From: Anaerolineales bacterium
GTDB taxonomy: Bacteria > Chloroflexota > Anaerolineae > 4572-78 > J111
Assembly: GCA_015075185.1 (NCBI GenBank)
Contig: JABTUW010000003.1
Coordinates: forward strand, 1,054,001-1,118,000
Length of the DNA: 64,000 nucleotides
Reading direction: 5' to 3'
Part shown: positions 1 through 8,972 of the stretch, one piece after another
How the letters are laid out: each line of letters begins with the position of its first letter
Numbering within the stretch: the stretch's first letter is position 1
The notes under the pieces: generated by a model
Databases searched by the model: none
What the model was told of the DNA's origin: nothing
The model's input: only the letters and a program-made list of their open reading frames with translations
Program-made: the position numbers and the translations under genes

Positions 1-434
1 AGCCCCAATGAGATGAGCGTCTCCAGCGCCGCATGGGGATCACGCGACATATCAAAGGCACGGTGGAAGGTGACGCTCAGCGGGCGGGCCAGTTCGACCA
101 GCGCGGCGGTGCGGGCCAGGTCCACCAACCCGTCCGGGTTGAGCAGACCAATCACCACACCGTTGGCTCCCAACCGCCTGGCCTGTTCGATGTCATATTT
201 CATCACCTCGAATTCGAGGTCGGTATAACAAAAATCGCCGCCGCGCGGGCGGATGATCACATTCAAATCAATGCTGATATTCTGGCGGGCCAGGGCAATC
301 GTACCCGCGCTGGGGGTCGTGCCGCCTTCCAGCAGGTTGTCGCACAGCTCCACCCGGTTGGCCCCACCCTGCTGTGCTGCAATGGCCGATTCGACCGAGT
401 CAATACAGATTTCAAGGACGATAGCCCGGCTCAT
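1..434 (-). CDS. cutC: CutC family protein, 3' part beyond window
   Basis: About 144 N-terminal residues are visible; the rest lies past the window edge. The reading shows the CutC pattern: an N-terminal LEICIDSVESA strand, then RVELCDNLLEGG, IRPRGGDF and FHRAFD, all on a TIM-barrel-like layout. The family was first linked to copper tolerance in E. coli, but its biochemical role is not settled. The ATG overlaps the stop of a 17-codon ORF by ATGA, and the amidohydrolase gene lies just upstream, so it is probably the last or a late gene of the leftward uptake operon. Family assignment is firm; a role in copper handling is not supported by these neighbours. Confidence 0.85.
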   Translation of the reverse strand, partial: MSRAIVLEICIDSVESAIAAQQGGANRVELCDNLLEGGTTPSAGTIALARQNISIDLNVIIRPRGGDFCYTDLEFEVMKYDIEQARRLGANGVVIGLLNPDGLVDLARTAALVELARPLSVTFHRAFDMSRDPHAALETLISLG

Positions 435-484
435 TTGACCTCGACAATCATTTCAATATCACGGAGTTTTGCTTCAAAAGACAT
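431..484 (-). other. 17-codon ORF between amidohydrolase and cutC
   Basis: A tiny ORF (MSFEAKLRDIEMIVEVK) starts 4 bases after the amidohydrolase stop, with AAAGGA in front of its ATG, and its TGA overlaps the cutC ATG. The layout suggests translational coupling into cutC. The first residues resemble the N-terminus of RidA/YjgF-family proteins, which often accompany such operons, so it could be the stub of a deleted gene. That is a guess from a few residues. It may be only a leader. Confidence 0.3.
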
Positions 485-488
485 AGCT

Positions 489-2123
489 TCATCCTTTCAT
501 AATCTGAACAGGTTCGGTAATGCGTTCTGGCTTACGACCATACGGCTCACGCAGAGCGCGGCCCGGAGTCGCGCCGGTTGGCTGGCTCTCCTCCACCACC
601 AAAACCCCATTGACAGCAACGCAGTGGACCCCTTCGGGGTAGCTGGTGGGGTCTTCGTAGGTGGCGGTGTCCCGGAGCGTGTCAGGATCAAAGACAACCA
701 AATCGGCCATAAAGCCAGGCCGGACAATACCGCGATCCAGGCAGCCAATCCGCCGGGCCGTCGCCGAGGTCATTTTGCGGATACCTTCGGCCCAGCTCAA
801 TAAGCCCAAATCACGTACATAATGAGCCAGAAAACGGACATGCGTGCCCCAGCCACGCGGGTGCGGTCGCCCGCCGACCAAAATGCCATCGCTGCCGACC
901 ACGTGGGCCGGGTGTTGCAGAATCATCTGCACATTTTCCTCGTTGCCGATGTGGGCCAGGCAGGAGACACCCAGGCGAGTTTGAAGCAGCAGGTCAACAA
1001 AAAATTCATAGGGGGTCTGACCGGCCCGTGCCGCCGCATCCGGCAAAAACATGCCGACCAGGGCCGGGTCGTGTTCGCCCATAATCCCGCCAATTTGCAG
1101 CATCTCCCAACCCATCGGCACCCCGCTGAAGCCATCGGAGCCGGTGACTTCCATCTCATGGCGCAGCCGCTCATGGATACCGGGCGATTGCAAGCGGGCC
1201 AGGGTCGCTTCGGTGCCGCCTTCATGCATCCAATAGGGCAAGAAAGCGTGGAGATAAGTGTTCCCGGCCAGGTAGGGATAGGTGTCCAGCGTAATTTCAA
1301 GCCCGTCGGCGCGAGCGAGGTCAATCGCGGCCAGCAACTCTGGGGCGCGACCTTTATTGATCGTGTAACCCAAGTGGCAGTGGGTCAGATGCACCGGCAC
1401 ACCGGCACGGCGGCCAATCTCAAGCGAGTCATAGTAGGCCTCCAGCGCCTGCATGCCGTAATTGCGATGGTGGGGGCAGTAGAAGCCGTTATAAGGCCGC
1501 AAAACCCGGCAGAGTTCGACCACCTCCTCATCGCTGGCGAACATGGCTGGGGCATAGGTTAGCCCGGTCGAGAGGCCAATGGCGCCCTCACGCATGCCCT
1601 GGTCAACCAGTTGCTGCATCTGGCGCAGCTCAGCGGGCGTGGGCGGGCGATTGTCCATACCCATGACAGCCATCCGCACCGTGCCATGCGGCACATGGGT
1701 CGCCACGTTGACCGCCACCTGATTTTCAAACCGGTCCAGATAGGTGGTAATCGTTCCCCAATCCCAATCCAGATCCGGCCGGCCGTTCCAACCGGCCAGT
1801 TGTTCGCGCAGTTGGGTGGCTGTTTGGGGTGTAACCGGGGCCAGGCCCAGCCCATCGTGGCCGACGACTTCGGTGGTCACGCCCTGGCGGATCTTGCATT
1901 CCATCAACGGGTTGTACAGCGGGTACAGGTCGGAATGGGTGTGCATATCAATAAAGCCAGGGCAGACTATCCTGCCATCTGCCTTGATGACCCGCCTGGC
2001 CGCAGCCCCGGCCAGCGGTCCCATAGCGACAATCCGGTCTTCTTGAACCGCGACATCGGCCCAGTACCAGGGCGTGCCGGTTCCATCAATAAGCCGGCCG
2101 CCGGTGATTAATAAGTCATACAT
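489..2123 (-). CDS. N-acyl-D-amino-acid deacylase-like amidohydrolase
   Basis: A 544-residue member of the amidohydrolase superfamily, D-aminoacylase branch. It has the metal-binding HTH in FIDMHTHSDL (about residues 58-66), a GSDG motif with HPRGWGTHVRFL late in the barrel, and the C-terminal PTGATPGRAL typical of D-aminoacylases. These enzymes release D-amino acids from N-acyl forms in the cytoplasm; the real substrate here is unknown. One oddity is that classical D-aminoacylases carry a metal-ligand Cys in a GNCG motif after the QGVTTxV strand, whereas this protein reads VVGHDG, so the Cys is absent. Its position behind sugar-type permeases and a Gfo/Idh oxidoreductase suggests acylated sugar, peptide or muropeptide-like substrates (inference). 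Confidence 0.8.
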   Translation of the reverse strand: MYDLLITGGRLIDGTGTPWYWADVAVQEDRIVAMGPLAGAAARRVIKADGRIVCPGFIDMHTHSDLYPLYNPLMECKIRQGVTTEVVGHDGLGLAPVTPQTATQLREQLAGWNGRPDLDWDWGTITTYLDRFENQVAVNVATHVPHGTVRMAVMGMDNRPPTPAELRQMQQLVDQGMREGAIGLSTGLTYAPAMFASDEEVVELCRVLRPYNGFYCPHHRNYGMQALEAYYDSLEIGRRAGVPVHLTHCHLGYTINKGRAPELLAAIDLARADGLEITLDTYPYLAGNTYLHAFLPYWMHEGGTEATLARLQSPGIHERLRHEMEVTGSDGFSGVPMGWEMLQIGGIMGEHDPALVGMFLPDAAARAGQTPYEFFVDLLLQTRLGVSCLAHIGNEENVQMILQHPAHVVGSDGILVGGRPHPRGWGTHVRFLAHYVRDLGLLSWAEGIRKMTSATARRIGCLDRGIVRPGFMADLVVFDPDTLRDTATYEDPTSYPEGVHCVAVNGVLVVEESQPTGATPGRALREPYGRKPERITEPVQIMKG

Positions 2124-2140
2124 TGGAAATCTTCCTCAGT

Positions 2141-2220
2141 CCACGGATGAACACAGATTACCACAGATAATGTTCTGAGTTTTTACCCTTTATCTGACAC
2201 CGTCTGAGTCCATCTATGGA
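2141..2220. repeat. Intergenic inverted repeat, 'ccacagat' type
   Basis: The gap between the dehydrogenase and amidohydrolase genes holds ccacggat and accacagata words facing atctatgg and atctgac. The same vocabulary recurs at 58636-58696, and a related one at 23109-23180. It is imperfect and has no T-run. Confidence 0.55.
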
Positions 2221-2225
2221 TAAAT

Positions 2226-3221
2226 TTACAGTTCGACCCATTGGCCTGTTTCGGCCGATTTGTAAGTAGCCAGCACCAGGGCAACGGAGGTCCGGCCTGC
2301 TTCCCCGGACGGTTCGGGCTGCCGTCCATGACGTACCGCCTCGACCATTTCGGTCAATTCGGCGATCATCCCGACCATCACCCGCTCCGACAGGCCCGCA
2401 TCGGGATGATAAAAGTGCTGGGTGGTCCGCTTGCCGGTGGTGAAAAGCTCCAGCGAGTCCCAGGAACGGACGTGCAGCATGCCGGTTTCACCATAAACCT
2501 GCAGCTCACACATCAGGGTACGATAAGGTCCCCAATGCTGGAAAAAAGTTCCCTGTACGCCGCCATCAAAACGGGCCAGGGCCGAGCCGAAATCTTCGGC
2601 CCTGCTGCCTTCGGTTGGCTCAATCATTGCGGCTACGGTGGTAATTTGCTGGCCCAGTACCCAGGCAGCCCGGTCAAACCCATGGACGGCATTGCACATA
2701 AAAACGCCGCCGCCGGCGATTTCTTTGTCGCGATACCAGGGCAAAACAAAGCTGTGGGTGATAGACATTGAATCCAGCACGGTCAGCGGCTGGCCGATAG
2801 CGCCGCTTTCGACCAGATGCTTGGCTTCGCGCATTTCCGGGTAAAAGTGGTGGGTGAAACCGGTCATCAAATAGATCCCGGCTTTGCGGCAAACCGTCAG
2901 CATTTGGTCCGCCTCTTCGACGGTGCGGGTGATGGGCTTCTCCATTAAAATGTGGACGCCGGCCTGGGCAGCCGCCTCGGCGGCGGGTAAATGGAGGCGA
3001 GGCGGCAGGCAAACACTGATAATCTCTACCCCAGCTTGAAGCAAAGACTCGTAATCATGGAAACGCCTACAACCCAGTTCCTGCGCCAGGGGTTCGGCCC
3101 GCTCTGCGGCCGGGTCGGCGATACCGACCAGTTCCACTGCGGGGATCTGTTTGTAGGCTTTGGCGTGAACCGCACCAATAAACCCGGCCCCGGCCACACC
3201 CACTCGAATTTTGGCCGCCAT
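2226..3221 (-). CDS. Gfo/Idh/MocA family NAD(P)-dependent oxidoreductase
   Basis: 331 residues. An N-terminal Rossmann fold opens with VGVAGAGFIGAVHAKAY, followed by the family EKP motif in HILMEKPITRT, where the lysine is catalytic in relatives. The second half is the usual GFO_IDH_MocA_C alpha/beta domain. Members oxidise or epimerise sugars, inositols or amino sugars with a nicotinamide cofactor. It sits between the permease/VOC genes and the amidohydrolase, with AGGAGA before the ATG, so it probably acts on the substrate brought in by the adjacent ABC system. The specific substrate cannot be read from the sequence. Confidence 0.85.
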   Translation of the reverse strand: MAAKIRVGVAGAGFIGAVHAKAYKQIPAVELVGIADPAAERAEPLAQELGCRRFHDYESLLQAGVEIISVCLPPRLHLPAAEAAAQAGVHILMEKPITRTVEEADQMLTVCRKAGIYLMTGFTHHFYPEMREAKHLVESGAIGQPLTVLDSMSITHSFVLPWYRDKEIAGGGVFMCNAVHGFDRAAWVLGQQITTVAAMIEPTEGSRAEDFGSALARFDGGVQGTFFQHWGPYRTLMCELQVYGETGMLHVRSWDSLELFTTGKRTTQHFYHPDAGLSERVMVGMIAELTEMVEAVRHGRQPEPSGEAGRTSVALVLATYKSAETGQWVEL

Positions 3222-3298
3222 TATCTTCTCCTAAAAAGAGACGAGGAAACGAAGAAACCCTCGCCCCCCCGCCTTATTGAATTCAAGTTGACCTGACT

Positions 3299-3655
3299 TT
3301 AACTATTTGATTGGTCCCCACCCCGAAACCACATACCACCTTCCGCGTTCTCCATGAATTCAAAGACCGCCCCATCCTGGAGAACAAAGACAACTCGCAG
3401 CGTTTCGGTTGGGTTAAACGGCCCCAGTAAAATTTCAGAGTTGCCCATTGCTTCTTCAAGATTATCTACCCGAAAAGCGATGTGAGGCAGGTTTCGCACC
3501 GGCCCGGTCACCGGAGTATCAGGTTCAAAACGCAAATATTCAATCTTGTAAGGATGCGTGGCCGGGTTTGTGACCCAGACTTTGGTGGCCGGAACATACA
3601 TTTCTTCGACTTGTTTTTCATCGGTGACAATACCCACATGGTCAAACTCACGCAT
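3299..3655 (-). CDS. VOC (glyoxalase-fold) family protein
   Basis: A single-domain 118-residue vicinal-oxygen-chelate protein. Candidate metal ligands are His in FDHVGI near the start, His in PHIAFRVDN in the middle and Glu in VFEFME near the end. A module pair forms the active site in this superfamily, so a 118-residue protein would be expected to dimerise. GGGAGA lies before the ATG. It lies between the inner permease and the dehydrogenase of the uptake operon. An isomerase, epimerase or lyase role on the imported compound is plausible but unproved. Confidence 0.7.
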   Translation of the reverse strand: MREFDHVGIVTDEKQVEEMYVPATKVWVTNPATHPYKIEYLRFEPDTPVTGPVRNLPHIAFRVDNLEEAMGNSEILLGPFNPTETLRVVFVLQDGAVFEFMENAEGGMWFRGGDQSNS

Positions 3656-3722
3656 AAACCTGTCTCCCTTAAAAACGGTGTTGGTGGAGTGTCAAAGTGT
3701 GTTTTGACACTCCCCATTACTC

Positions 3723-4625
3723 TCAAACCTTCAACGCGCCTTCGGTCAAACCCTTCATATACCAGCGTTGGGCAATAGCAAAGCCGATCAGGCCGGGCAG
3801 GATCGCCATATTATAAACGGCTGCAATGCGCGGCCAGGCCCACTCGCAAAAGCCGCCAAAGGTGGTAGCCAGCACAACCGGCAGCGTCCGCACCGATTGA
3901 TCGTTGGTCAGCGTTACGGCCAGCAGGTACTCGCCCCAGGCACTTACAAAGTTGACGATGACCAGCACCACAATACCGTTGACGATCAGCGGCAGCATAA
4001 TTTCCCACAGAATCCGCCACGAACTGGCCCCATCAATTCTGGCCGCATCAACAATTTCGTGAGAGATGGTTTCAAAGATGCTCCGCATAATCAGGATGCT
4101 GATAGCCAGGTTTAGAGTCACGTAGGGCAGGATCAAGCCGGGCAGGGTGTTAATTAACCCAACCGCATTCTGGATTTCAAAAATACCGATCAAGGAAACC
4201 AACCGCGTTGGGAAAAAGAGAGTGCCCACCAGGAGGCTAATCACCAACGGCGCACCCAGCAGCCTGAGGTGAACCAGGGCATAACCGGCCAGGGTGGCGC
4301 ACACTGTGGTAATAACAACCGTGGCTGAGGTGACGATGATGCTGTTGGTGTAGTTGTGCCAAAAGGTGGGGATATGCTCGAACACATAACGGTAGTGCGT
4401 AAAGTCGAACTGTTCAGGCCACAATTTGCCGGTATAGGCATCGGGAATAGATTTGATAGACATCAGAAACACCCAGACAATCGGCAACACAATTATCAGG
4501 CAAAAAAAGATAATGATGGCGTGTTTCAAAATTGTTCCCAACTGAATCCTGGACCGCCGCCGGGGCGGCATGGGTATTGCTTCATCACGCACACGGGGCG
4601 ACTCGATGGGACGGGTCAATTCCAT
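3723..4625 (-). CDS. Carbohydrate ABC transporter permease, MalG type
   Basis: A 300-residue inner-membrane permease. The first membrane segment follows a basic N-terminus (about residues 30-55), and further hydrophobic segments follow. The ATPase-docking EAA loop reads DAARIDGASSWRILWEIMLPL. Together with the MalF-type permease and the lipoprotein upstream it forms a CUT1-like sugar importer. No ATPase gene is in the window, so a shared MsmX/MalK-like ATPase elsewhere is likely. The start has GAGGAA upstream, and the gene begins shortly after the previous permease ends. Confidence 0.9.
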   Translation of the reverse strand: MELTRPIESPRVRDEAIPMPPRRRSRIQLGTILKHAIIIFFCLIIVLPIVWVFLMSIKSIPDAYTGKLWPEQFDFTHYRYVFEHIPTFWHNYTNSIIVTSATVVITTVCATLAGYALVHLRLLGAPLVISLLVGTLFFPTRLVSLIGIFEIQNAVGLINTLPGLILPYVTLNLAISILIMRSIFETISHEIVDAARIDGASSWRILWEIMLPLIVNGIVVLVIVNFVSAWGEYLLAVTLTNDQSVRTLPVVLATTFGGFCEWAWPRIAAVYNMAILPGLIGFAIAQRWYMKGLTEGALKV

Positions 4626-4678
4626 AGTTAATTCCTCTGCAAATACCCCCTCCCCTGAATCGGGGGATGGGTGGGGGT

Positions 4679-5623
4679 CTAATCTTGATTGCGGAAAATA
4701 TAAAACAGGGCGACCACTACAACCAGCATACTAATTGCGCCGAGCCAGCCAATCGCGGCAGCATAACCCTGCGGCCAATCGCCTAACTGGAAACCGAGAT
4801 GCCACATGTAGACGGTCCAGGTATAGGTCGGCAGGGAGCGATTAAAGCCGCCCATAATCAGAAATTCATCAATTACGGCCATGGCGGAGCCAAAGCGGAG
4901 GACTACCAGGATCAAAAAAATGGGCCGCAAACGAGGTAAGGTTACGTGCCAGAACATCTGCCATTCATTCGCGCCGTCTACTCGCGCCGCCTCGAATAAC
5001 TCTTTGGGAATGGCGGCCAGTCCGGCCAGGAAGAACATGGTATGGTAGCCCAGTCCCCACCACCATTCCATAATGGAAACCGCCGGCAGCGCGAGGGGTG
5101 AATCGCCGACCCACTGGGGGGCGTTGCGGAAATTAAAGAGATGGAGGTAATTGATGAGGATGACGTTAATCGGGCCGACTTCAAAATCATACAACCAGCG
5201 CCACAAGACAAAGATCATCGGGCCAGGGATAACTGCCGGAATCAGCAGAATCAACCGGTAGAGCGTGGCCAGAATCGTGTTCTGCACCCGATCCACCAAA
5301 ATGGCGACAAAGAGAGGAATAAAGATAACACCGGGCAGGAAAACCGCGGTAAAGATAGCCGCCCGCCACAGGCCAACCAAAAAAACCGGGTCAGCAATGG
5401 CATCAGAAAAATTCTTCAGTCCGACAAAATTGGCCGGCGCGGGGTTGAGATAACGGTAATCGGTGAAGCTTATATAGAAAACCTGGAGCAGTGGATAGAG
5501 TTGGTAGCCAAGAAAGAAAATAAGGGCAGGGATAAGATAAAGCCAGTTAACACTATGCTTCAGTTCGCGCCAACGCCAGCGGCTGGCCCGAGCTACGCGG
5601 GTGGGAAGAGTTGTGCTCGCCAT
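4679..5623 (-). CDS. Carbohydrate ABC transporter permease, MalF type
   Basis: 314 residues with about six membrane segments, starting with SVNWLYLIPALIFFLGYQLY. The EAA loop reads EAARVDGANEWQMFWHVTLP. It is the partner of the downstream MalG-type permease. CGAGGAGC precedes the ATG. The substrate class (sugar or derivative) follows from the CUT1 family and is not otherwise defined. Confidence 0.9.
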   Translation of the reverse strand: MASTTLPTRVARASRWRWRELKHSVNWLYLIPALIFFLGYQLYPLLQVFYISFTDYRYLNPAPANFVGLKNFSDAIADPVFLVGLWRAAIFTAVFLPGVIFIPLFVAILVDRVQNTILATLYRLILLIPAVIPGPMIFVLWRWLYDFEVGPINVILINYLHLFNFRNAPQWVGDSPLALPAVSIMEWWWGLGYHTMFFLAGLAAIPKELFEAARVDGANEWQMFWHVTLPRLRPIFLILVVLRFGSAMAVIDEFLIMGGFNRSLPTYTWTVYMWHLGFQLGDWPQGYAAAIGWLGAISMLVVVVALFYIFRNQD

Positions 5624-5642
5624 CGTGCTCCTCGTAAAATCC

Positions 5643-5742
5643 AGTAGACGGTAAACGGTAGACAGTAGACAGGGAAATCAGAAGATAGAAGTTGCTACCT
5701 ACTCTCTTCACCCTGTCTACCATCTACTGACTACTGATTACC
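5643..5742. repeat. Interspersed 'gtagacagtagac' repeat, inverted
   Basis: The gap between the binding-protein and first permease genes is filled by gtagacggtaaacggtagac words and their inverted copy. The arms gtagacaggg (5665-5674) and ccctgtctac (5711-5720) pair perfectly. The same word family occurs at 18262-18320, 51474-51521 and 55025-55072. A hairpin here could lower permease expression relative to the binding protein. Confidence 0.75.
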
Positions 5743-5746
5743 CGAC

Positions 5747-7219
5747 TTAACCGGCCTTTTTCACTTCAGCCGCAACAGCATCCTTAGCCGCCTGCATAGC
5801 TGCCTTTGGATCTTTTTCCTCACCGGTTAAGTATTTTTCCCAGAAAGGCTTGCCAAGCTGGAACTGAGATAGACCAAAGGCGTGGTTGGGGATGGCTTTG
5901 GCTACTTTTAACTGCTCAAAGACCAGCGGCACCCAGGTCTCTTTTTGGAGCCAATCCGGGTTCTCCTTTTGCAGCTTCTCGTTGACCGAGAGGAAGGGCG
6001 GTAACTGCCCCGGCTTGCCGGAGGCGCTGCCGGCGATGGAGTCTTTCCAGATCTGGTCGTTGAAGGTAAGCGACCGCATATACTCGGCCGCTTTTTCCTT
6101 ATTCTGGCCCCACTTGAACAAACAGGCGCCTGTTGTCCAAAATACGGTTGAGCCGGCGCCGCCTTTGGCCTTGGGCAGAGCGCCCAGGCGCAGCGCCGAC
6201 GGGTCGGTCCAGGTGCCGGCCATACGCAGCGGCGCGTTCTGGTACTTGATGTAGTAGGCGACCTGCTGGGCGGCAAAAGCCACTTCGTCCGGCGTCTGGT
6301 TGACGCCGCCATCGGTCGCGCCGGGTTGCAAGGCATTGGCCGAGGAGAGGTCGAGCATCTGCTTCATGATTTCCAGAGCCTGGATGGCGTTTTCGTTGGT
6401 AAAATCATACAGCGGCACGCCACTCGGATCGCCATCCAGCATATAGTAGACATCGGTGTTGATGCTGTGAGTGATGGGGCAGAGCGAGCGCCAGCCGTTT
6501 GAGTCAAACGTGCAGCCGTAGCGGGCCGCGCCGGAGTCAAGAACGGTTTTAGAGTTCGCCAGGTATTCATCCCAATCCGCTGGCGGCTTGTCGGGCAGGC
6601 CAGCCTTGGTGGTAATCGCCGAATTATAACTCTGCACAATGATGTCGAGCAGGAAGGGCCATGAATAAAGTTTGCCGTCTACTGTACACTCTTCCCGGAT
6701 GGAAGGAATGATGTCGTCAAGGACCTCCTTGGGGATATAGTTATCCCAGGGTTCGATGACATCAGCTTTAATCAGCGAGGCCATTTCCACAAAGGGCGTC
6801 ATGCCCACATAGACATCCCAGGTGCTCTGCTTGTTCTTGCCTTCGGCCACGAAGCGGGCGACATCAAAGCCAGCCACCGGTGCAATTTGATAGTCTACCT
6901 CGCCAAAAGCCTGGTTGACCGCCTGGATACCGGGGTGAAGGTCGTTGATCCATTGGTAAAAGGTTGGGGTTAACGGCCGGGTGCCGCTGGAGGAAGAAGC
7001 TGCACCCTCGGCAGGGGCTTCGGTAGCCGGGGCCGCTGGCGCTTGCGTTGGGGCAGCCGTCGGGGCACTCCCACCACAGGAGGCCAGGACACTGACGCCG
7101 CCCAAGCCCATGCCCGCCATAATCATATTCTGCAAAAATTGGCGGCGGCTGATCTCGCCCCGGACGAGCTGAGACCGCAACAGCTCCTGAATCAGAAACT
7201 CCTCGTCTTTGCGTTTCAT
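5747..7219 (-). CDS. Extracellular solute-binding lipoprotein (family 1), Tat type
   Basis: 490 residues. The N-terminus has a twin-arginine motif (SRRQFLQN, RR at about 25-26) and a lipobox LASC with Cys48, followed by an A/P/T-rich linker. The protein is therefore probably exported folded by Tat and lipid-anchored, delivering a sugar-like ligand to the MalF/MalG pair downstream. The rest matches the two-lobed family-1 binding-protein layout, with Trp-rich stretches (NWL/WDVYVG/DNYIPKE). AGGAGAG stands before the ATG. It is the first gene of the leftward operon, with a candidate promoter directly upstream. Confidence 0.9.
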   Translation of the reverse strand: MKRKDEEFLIQELLRSQLVRGEISRRQFLQNMIMAGMGLGGVSVLASCGGSAPTAAPTQAPAAPATEAPAEGAASSSSGTRPLTPTFYQWINDLHPGIQAVNQAFGEVDYQIAPVAGFDVARFVAEGKNKQSTWDVYVGMTPFVEMASLIKADVIEPWDNYIPKEVLDDIIPSIREECTVDGKLYSWPFLLDIIVQSYNSAITTKAGLPDKPPADWDEYLANSKTVLDSGAARYGCTFDSNGWRSLCPITHSINTDVYYMLDGDPSGVPLYDFTNENAIQALEIMKQMLDLSSANALQPGATDGGVNQTPDEVAFAAQQVAYYIKYQNAPLRMAGTWTDPSALRLGALPKAKGGAGSTVFWTTGACLFKWGQNKEKAAEYMRSLTFNDQIWKDSIAGSASGKPGQLPPFLSVNEKLQKENPDWLQKETWVPLVFEQLKVAKAIPNHAFGLSQFQLGKPFWEKYLTGEEKDPKAAMQAAKDAVAAEVKKAG

Positions 7220-7237
7220 AGCAATCTCTCCTCTTTT

Positions 7238-7265
7238 AATATATTTAGTAAATAAATTTACTCAA
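7238..7265 (-). promoter_or_regulatory. Candidate sigma-70 promoter with overlapping inverted repeat
   Basis: On the minus strand TTGAGT (7260-7265), a 16-base spacer and TATATT (7238-7243) precede the binding-protein gene. An inverted repeat agtaaa-taaa-tttact (7247-7262) lies across the spacer and could be an operator. The 5' leader would be very short, so this is only a candidate. Confidence 0.4.
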
Positions 7266-7718
7266 CACTCAGCCTCTGGGAGAAGGTGAGTGCAAAGTTT
7301 CCACTTATGAAGAAGAGCTGACCCAAGGGGTGAAGCGCAAACTTTAAGAACGGGGAAAAGCTGTCCAAACGTTAACCTCTTTGTCAACTCTTTAACAGCA
7401 AACGAAGCTTTGATAGCAACACCAGATTGGCAAGGACGATGCCCGAGTTTGGAAGGTAAAATGGGAAATGCAGCAGTCGGTAGATGAAGTGATGATGGCT
7501 TCCACTATACTGCTAATCCAAGACCCTGTCAAATTATTTTTCGGATTGCAGCTAACGGATACTTTCTTTCTGGAAGAAAGAAGATACTATAAAAAGAGCA
7601 TACTGTCAAAACTGCCCAGGCCTAGCGTCCTACTGGTTCAAAACGAGCGAGCCATACCGCCACGCCCGGCACTCCCCCAGTCATGGCGGCGTGAGAGCTA
7701 CTTCTGACCACATAATTT
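7266..7718. other. Intergenic region without a supported gene
   Basis: About 450 bases between the operon promoter and the end of the anti-sigma gene. A small perfect hairpin, ttctttct/agaaagaa (7564-7582), is present. A 79-codon plus-strand ORF here lacks a ribosome-binding site and family resemblance. I see no RNA gene. Confidence 0.5.
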
Positions 7719-8972
7719 CTATTTATCATCGTCGCTTTTGTCGCCGCCACCACCACCGCCAGAGCTGCCGCTGCCAGAATTGTCATCACCACCCCCACTG
7801 CTGCCAGAGTTGTCGCTGCCACTGCCGGAGTTATCCCCTCCGTCACTCCCGGAGTTGTCGTTGCCGGAGTCATCACTGCCGTTATCATTGCCATGATCAT
7901 CGGTGTCATCGTTGCCGCTTACATTATCGTTGTTGTTAAGGTCCTCGCTGCCGTTCTCGTTAGTATTGCCGTCATCACTGCTAACCGTAGGAGGGATGAG
8001 CGGCGAAGCCGGCGGCGGGGTGGCCGTCGCCTCCGGCGGTGGAACGGTAGGGGTGTTTGTCGGCACACTCGTGGGTGTGCTGGTTGGGGTGAAAGTCGGC
8101 AATTGCAGGGTGTCGGCGTCACGGGTCAGGCTCCGCGTGGCCGTAGCCGTGGGGGTAGGCGTAGCGGTGACCGTCGGCGAAGGGGCGGGCGTCGAGGTTG
8201 AAGTTGGGCTGGGCAAAGGCGTCGGCGGGGCCGGCTCAACCACGGTGACAGTCAGGGCAGACAGGCGGTCAGGCGGCTGGGTCAGGGCTTCTACGTTAAC
8301 CCGCGCGCCCACAGCCAGAACTCCGCTCACCTTCGTTTGGGGAGTCAATTGAATTTCCAGGCCGGCCACGGTCAACGAGGAACCAGTGACGGCATCGACC
8401 CTGCCAGAGAAGCTAACGGCCGCCACCTGATTCTGTTCCAGCAGCAATTTTGCTTCCGTTTGGCGCTGTTGGTTAAAATTCTCGAGCAATTGGCCGCGCT
8501 GGTCCGGGTCAAGGGTCAGGTTCAGGCGGAGTGTCTCACCCATTCGTTTGAGCGCATACAAAGGCTGTCCTGGTAAACTGCGTTGAGCCAATATGGCCAG
8601 CGTACCGCCCAGCAAAACAACGATGAATAAAGCTGAAACCAGTCCCGCAGCCAGCCGGGGCAGCCACCCGCCGCTCAGCAGACCCCCCAGGAAGATTGAC
8701 CAATTGGATTGAGCGGGAGCCGGCGGCGAGTCAGCGGCCAATTTTTGGCCATAGGTTAACATTCGTTGCAGGCTGGCTTCGGGCGAAGGCACACTAATGG
8801 CTGGGCGCAATTCTTTAACTTCCGCAGCCACTTCCAAAAGGGGGCGCAACCAGTCGGCATCGTCCCCAGCATCGGCCAAAATATCGGCGACAGGTATACC
8901 GGCGGCAAGCATAGCCAGGGCGTCTTCCAGTTGATCCTCTGGGGAGGGCATAAATTGATCCTGCATAGTCAT
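7719..8972 (-). CDS. Membrane anti-sigma-like protein, DUF5667 type, acidic repeat tail
   Basis: 417 residues. The cytoplasmic N-terminus (about 1-105) is followed by one membrane segment (about 108-130), then PGQPLYALKRMGETLRLNLTLDPDQRGQLL, the pattern of DUF5667 (about 131-185). Next comes a small beta domain around SFSGRVDAVTGSSLTV (about 186-245), like DUF5666. A P/T-rich linker and a tail (about 335-417) of N/D and then S/G/D residues end the protein. Its ATG overlaps the stop of the ECF sigma gene (ATGA), the standard arrangement for an anti-sigma factor. The outer tail closely resembles that of the lipoprotein at 11548-12630. The anti-sigma function is inferred from context. Confidence 0.75.
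   Translation of the reverse strand: MTMQDQFMPSPEDQLEDALAMLAAGIPVADILADAGDDADWLRPLLEVAAEVKELRPAISVPSPEASLQRMLTYGQKLAADSPPAPAQSNWSIFLGGLLSGGWLPRLAAGLVSALFIVVLLGGTLAILAQRSLPGQPLYALKRMGETLRLNLTLDPDQRGQLLENFNQQRQTEAKLLLEQNQVAAVSFSGRVDAVTGSSLTVAGLEIQLTPQTKVSGVLAVGARVNVEALTQPPDRLSALTVTVVEPAPPTPLPSPTSTSTPAPSPTVTATPTPTATATRSLTRDADTLQLPTFTPTSTPTSVPTNTPTVPPPEATATPPPASPLIPPTVSSDDGNTNENGSEDLNNNDNVSGNDDTDDHGNDNGSDDSGNDNSGSDGGDNSGSGSDNSGSSGGGDDNSGSGSSGGGGGGDKSDDDK

Noticed and set aside
7468..7707. 79-codon plus-strand ORF between the binding-protein and anti-sigma genes
   Set aside because: No ribosome-binding site and no family resemblance; it ends at the convergent gene's 3' end.
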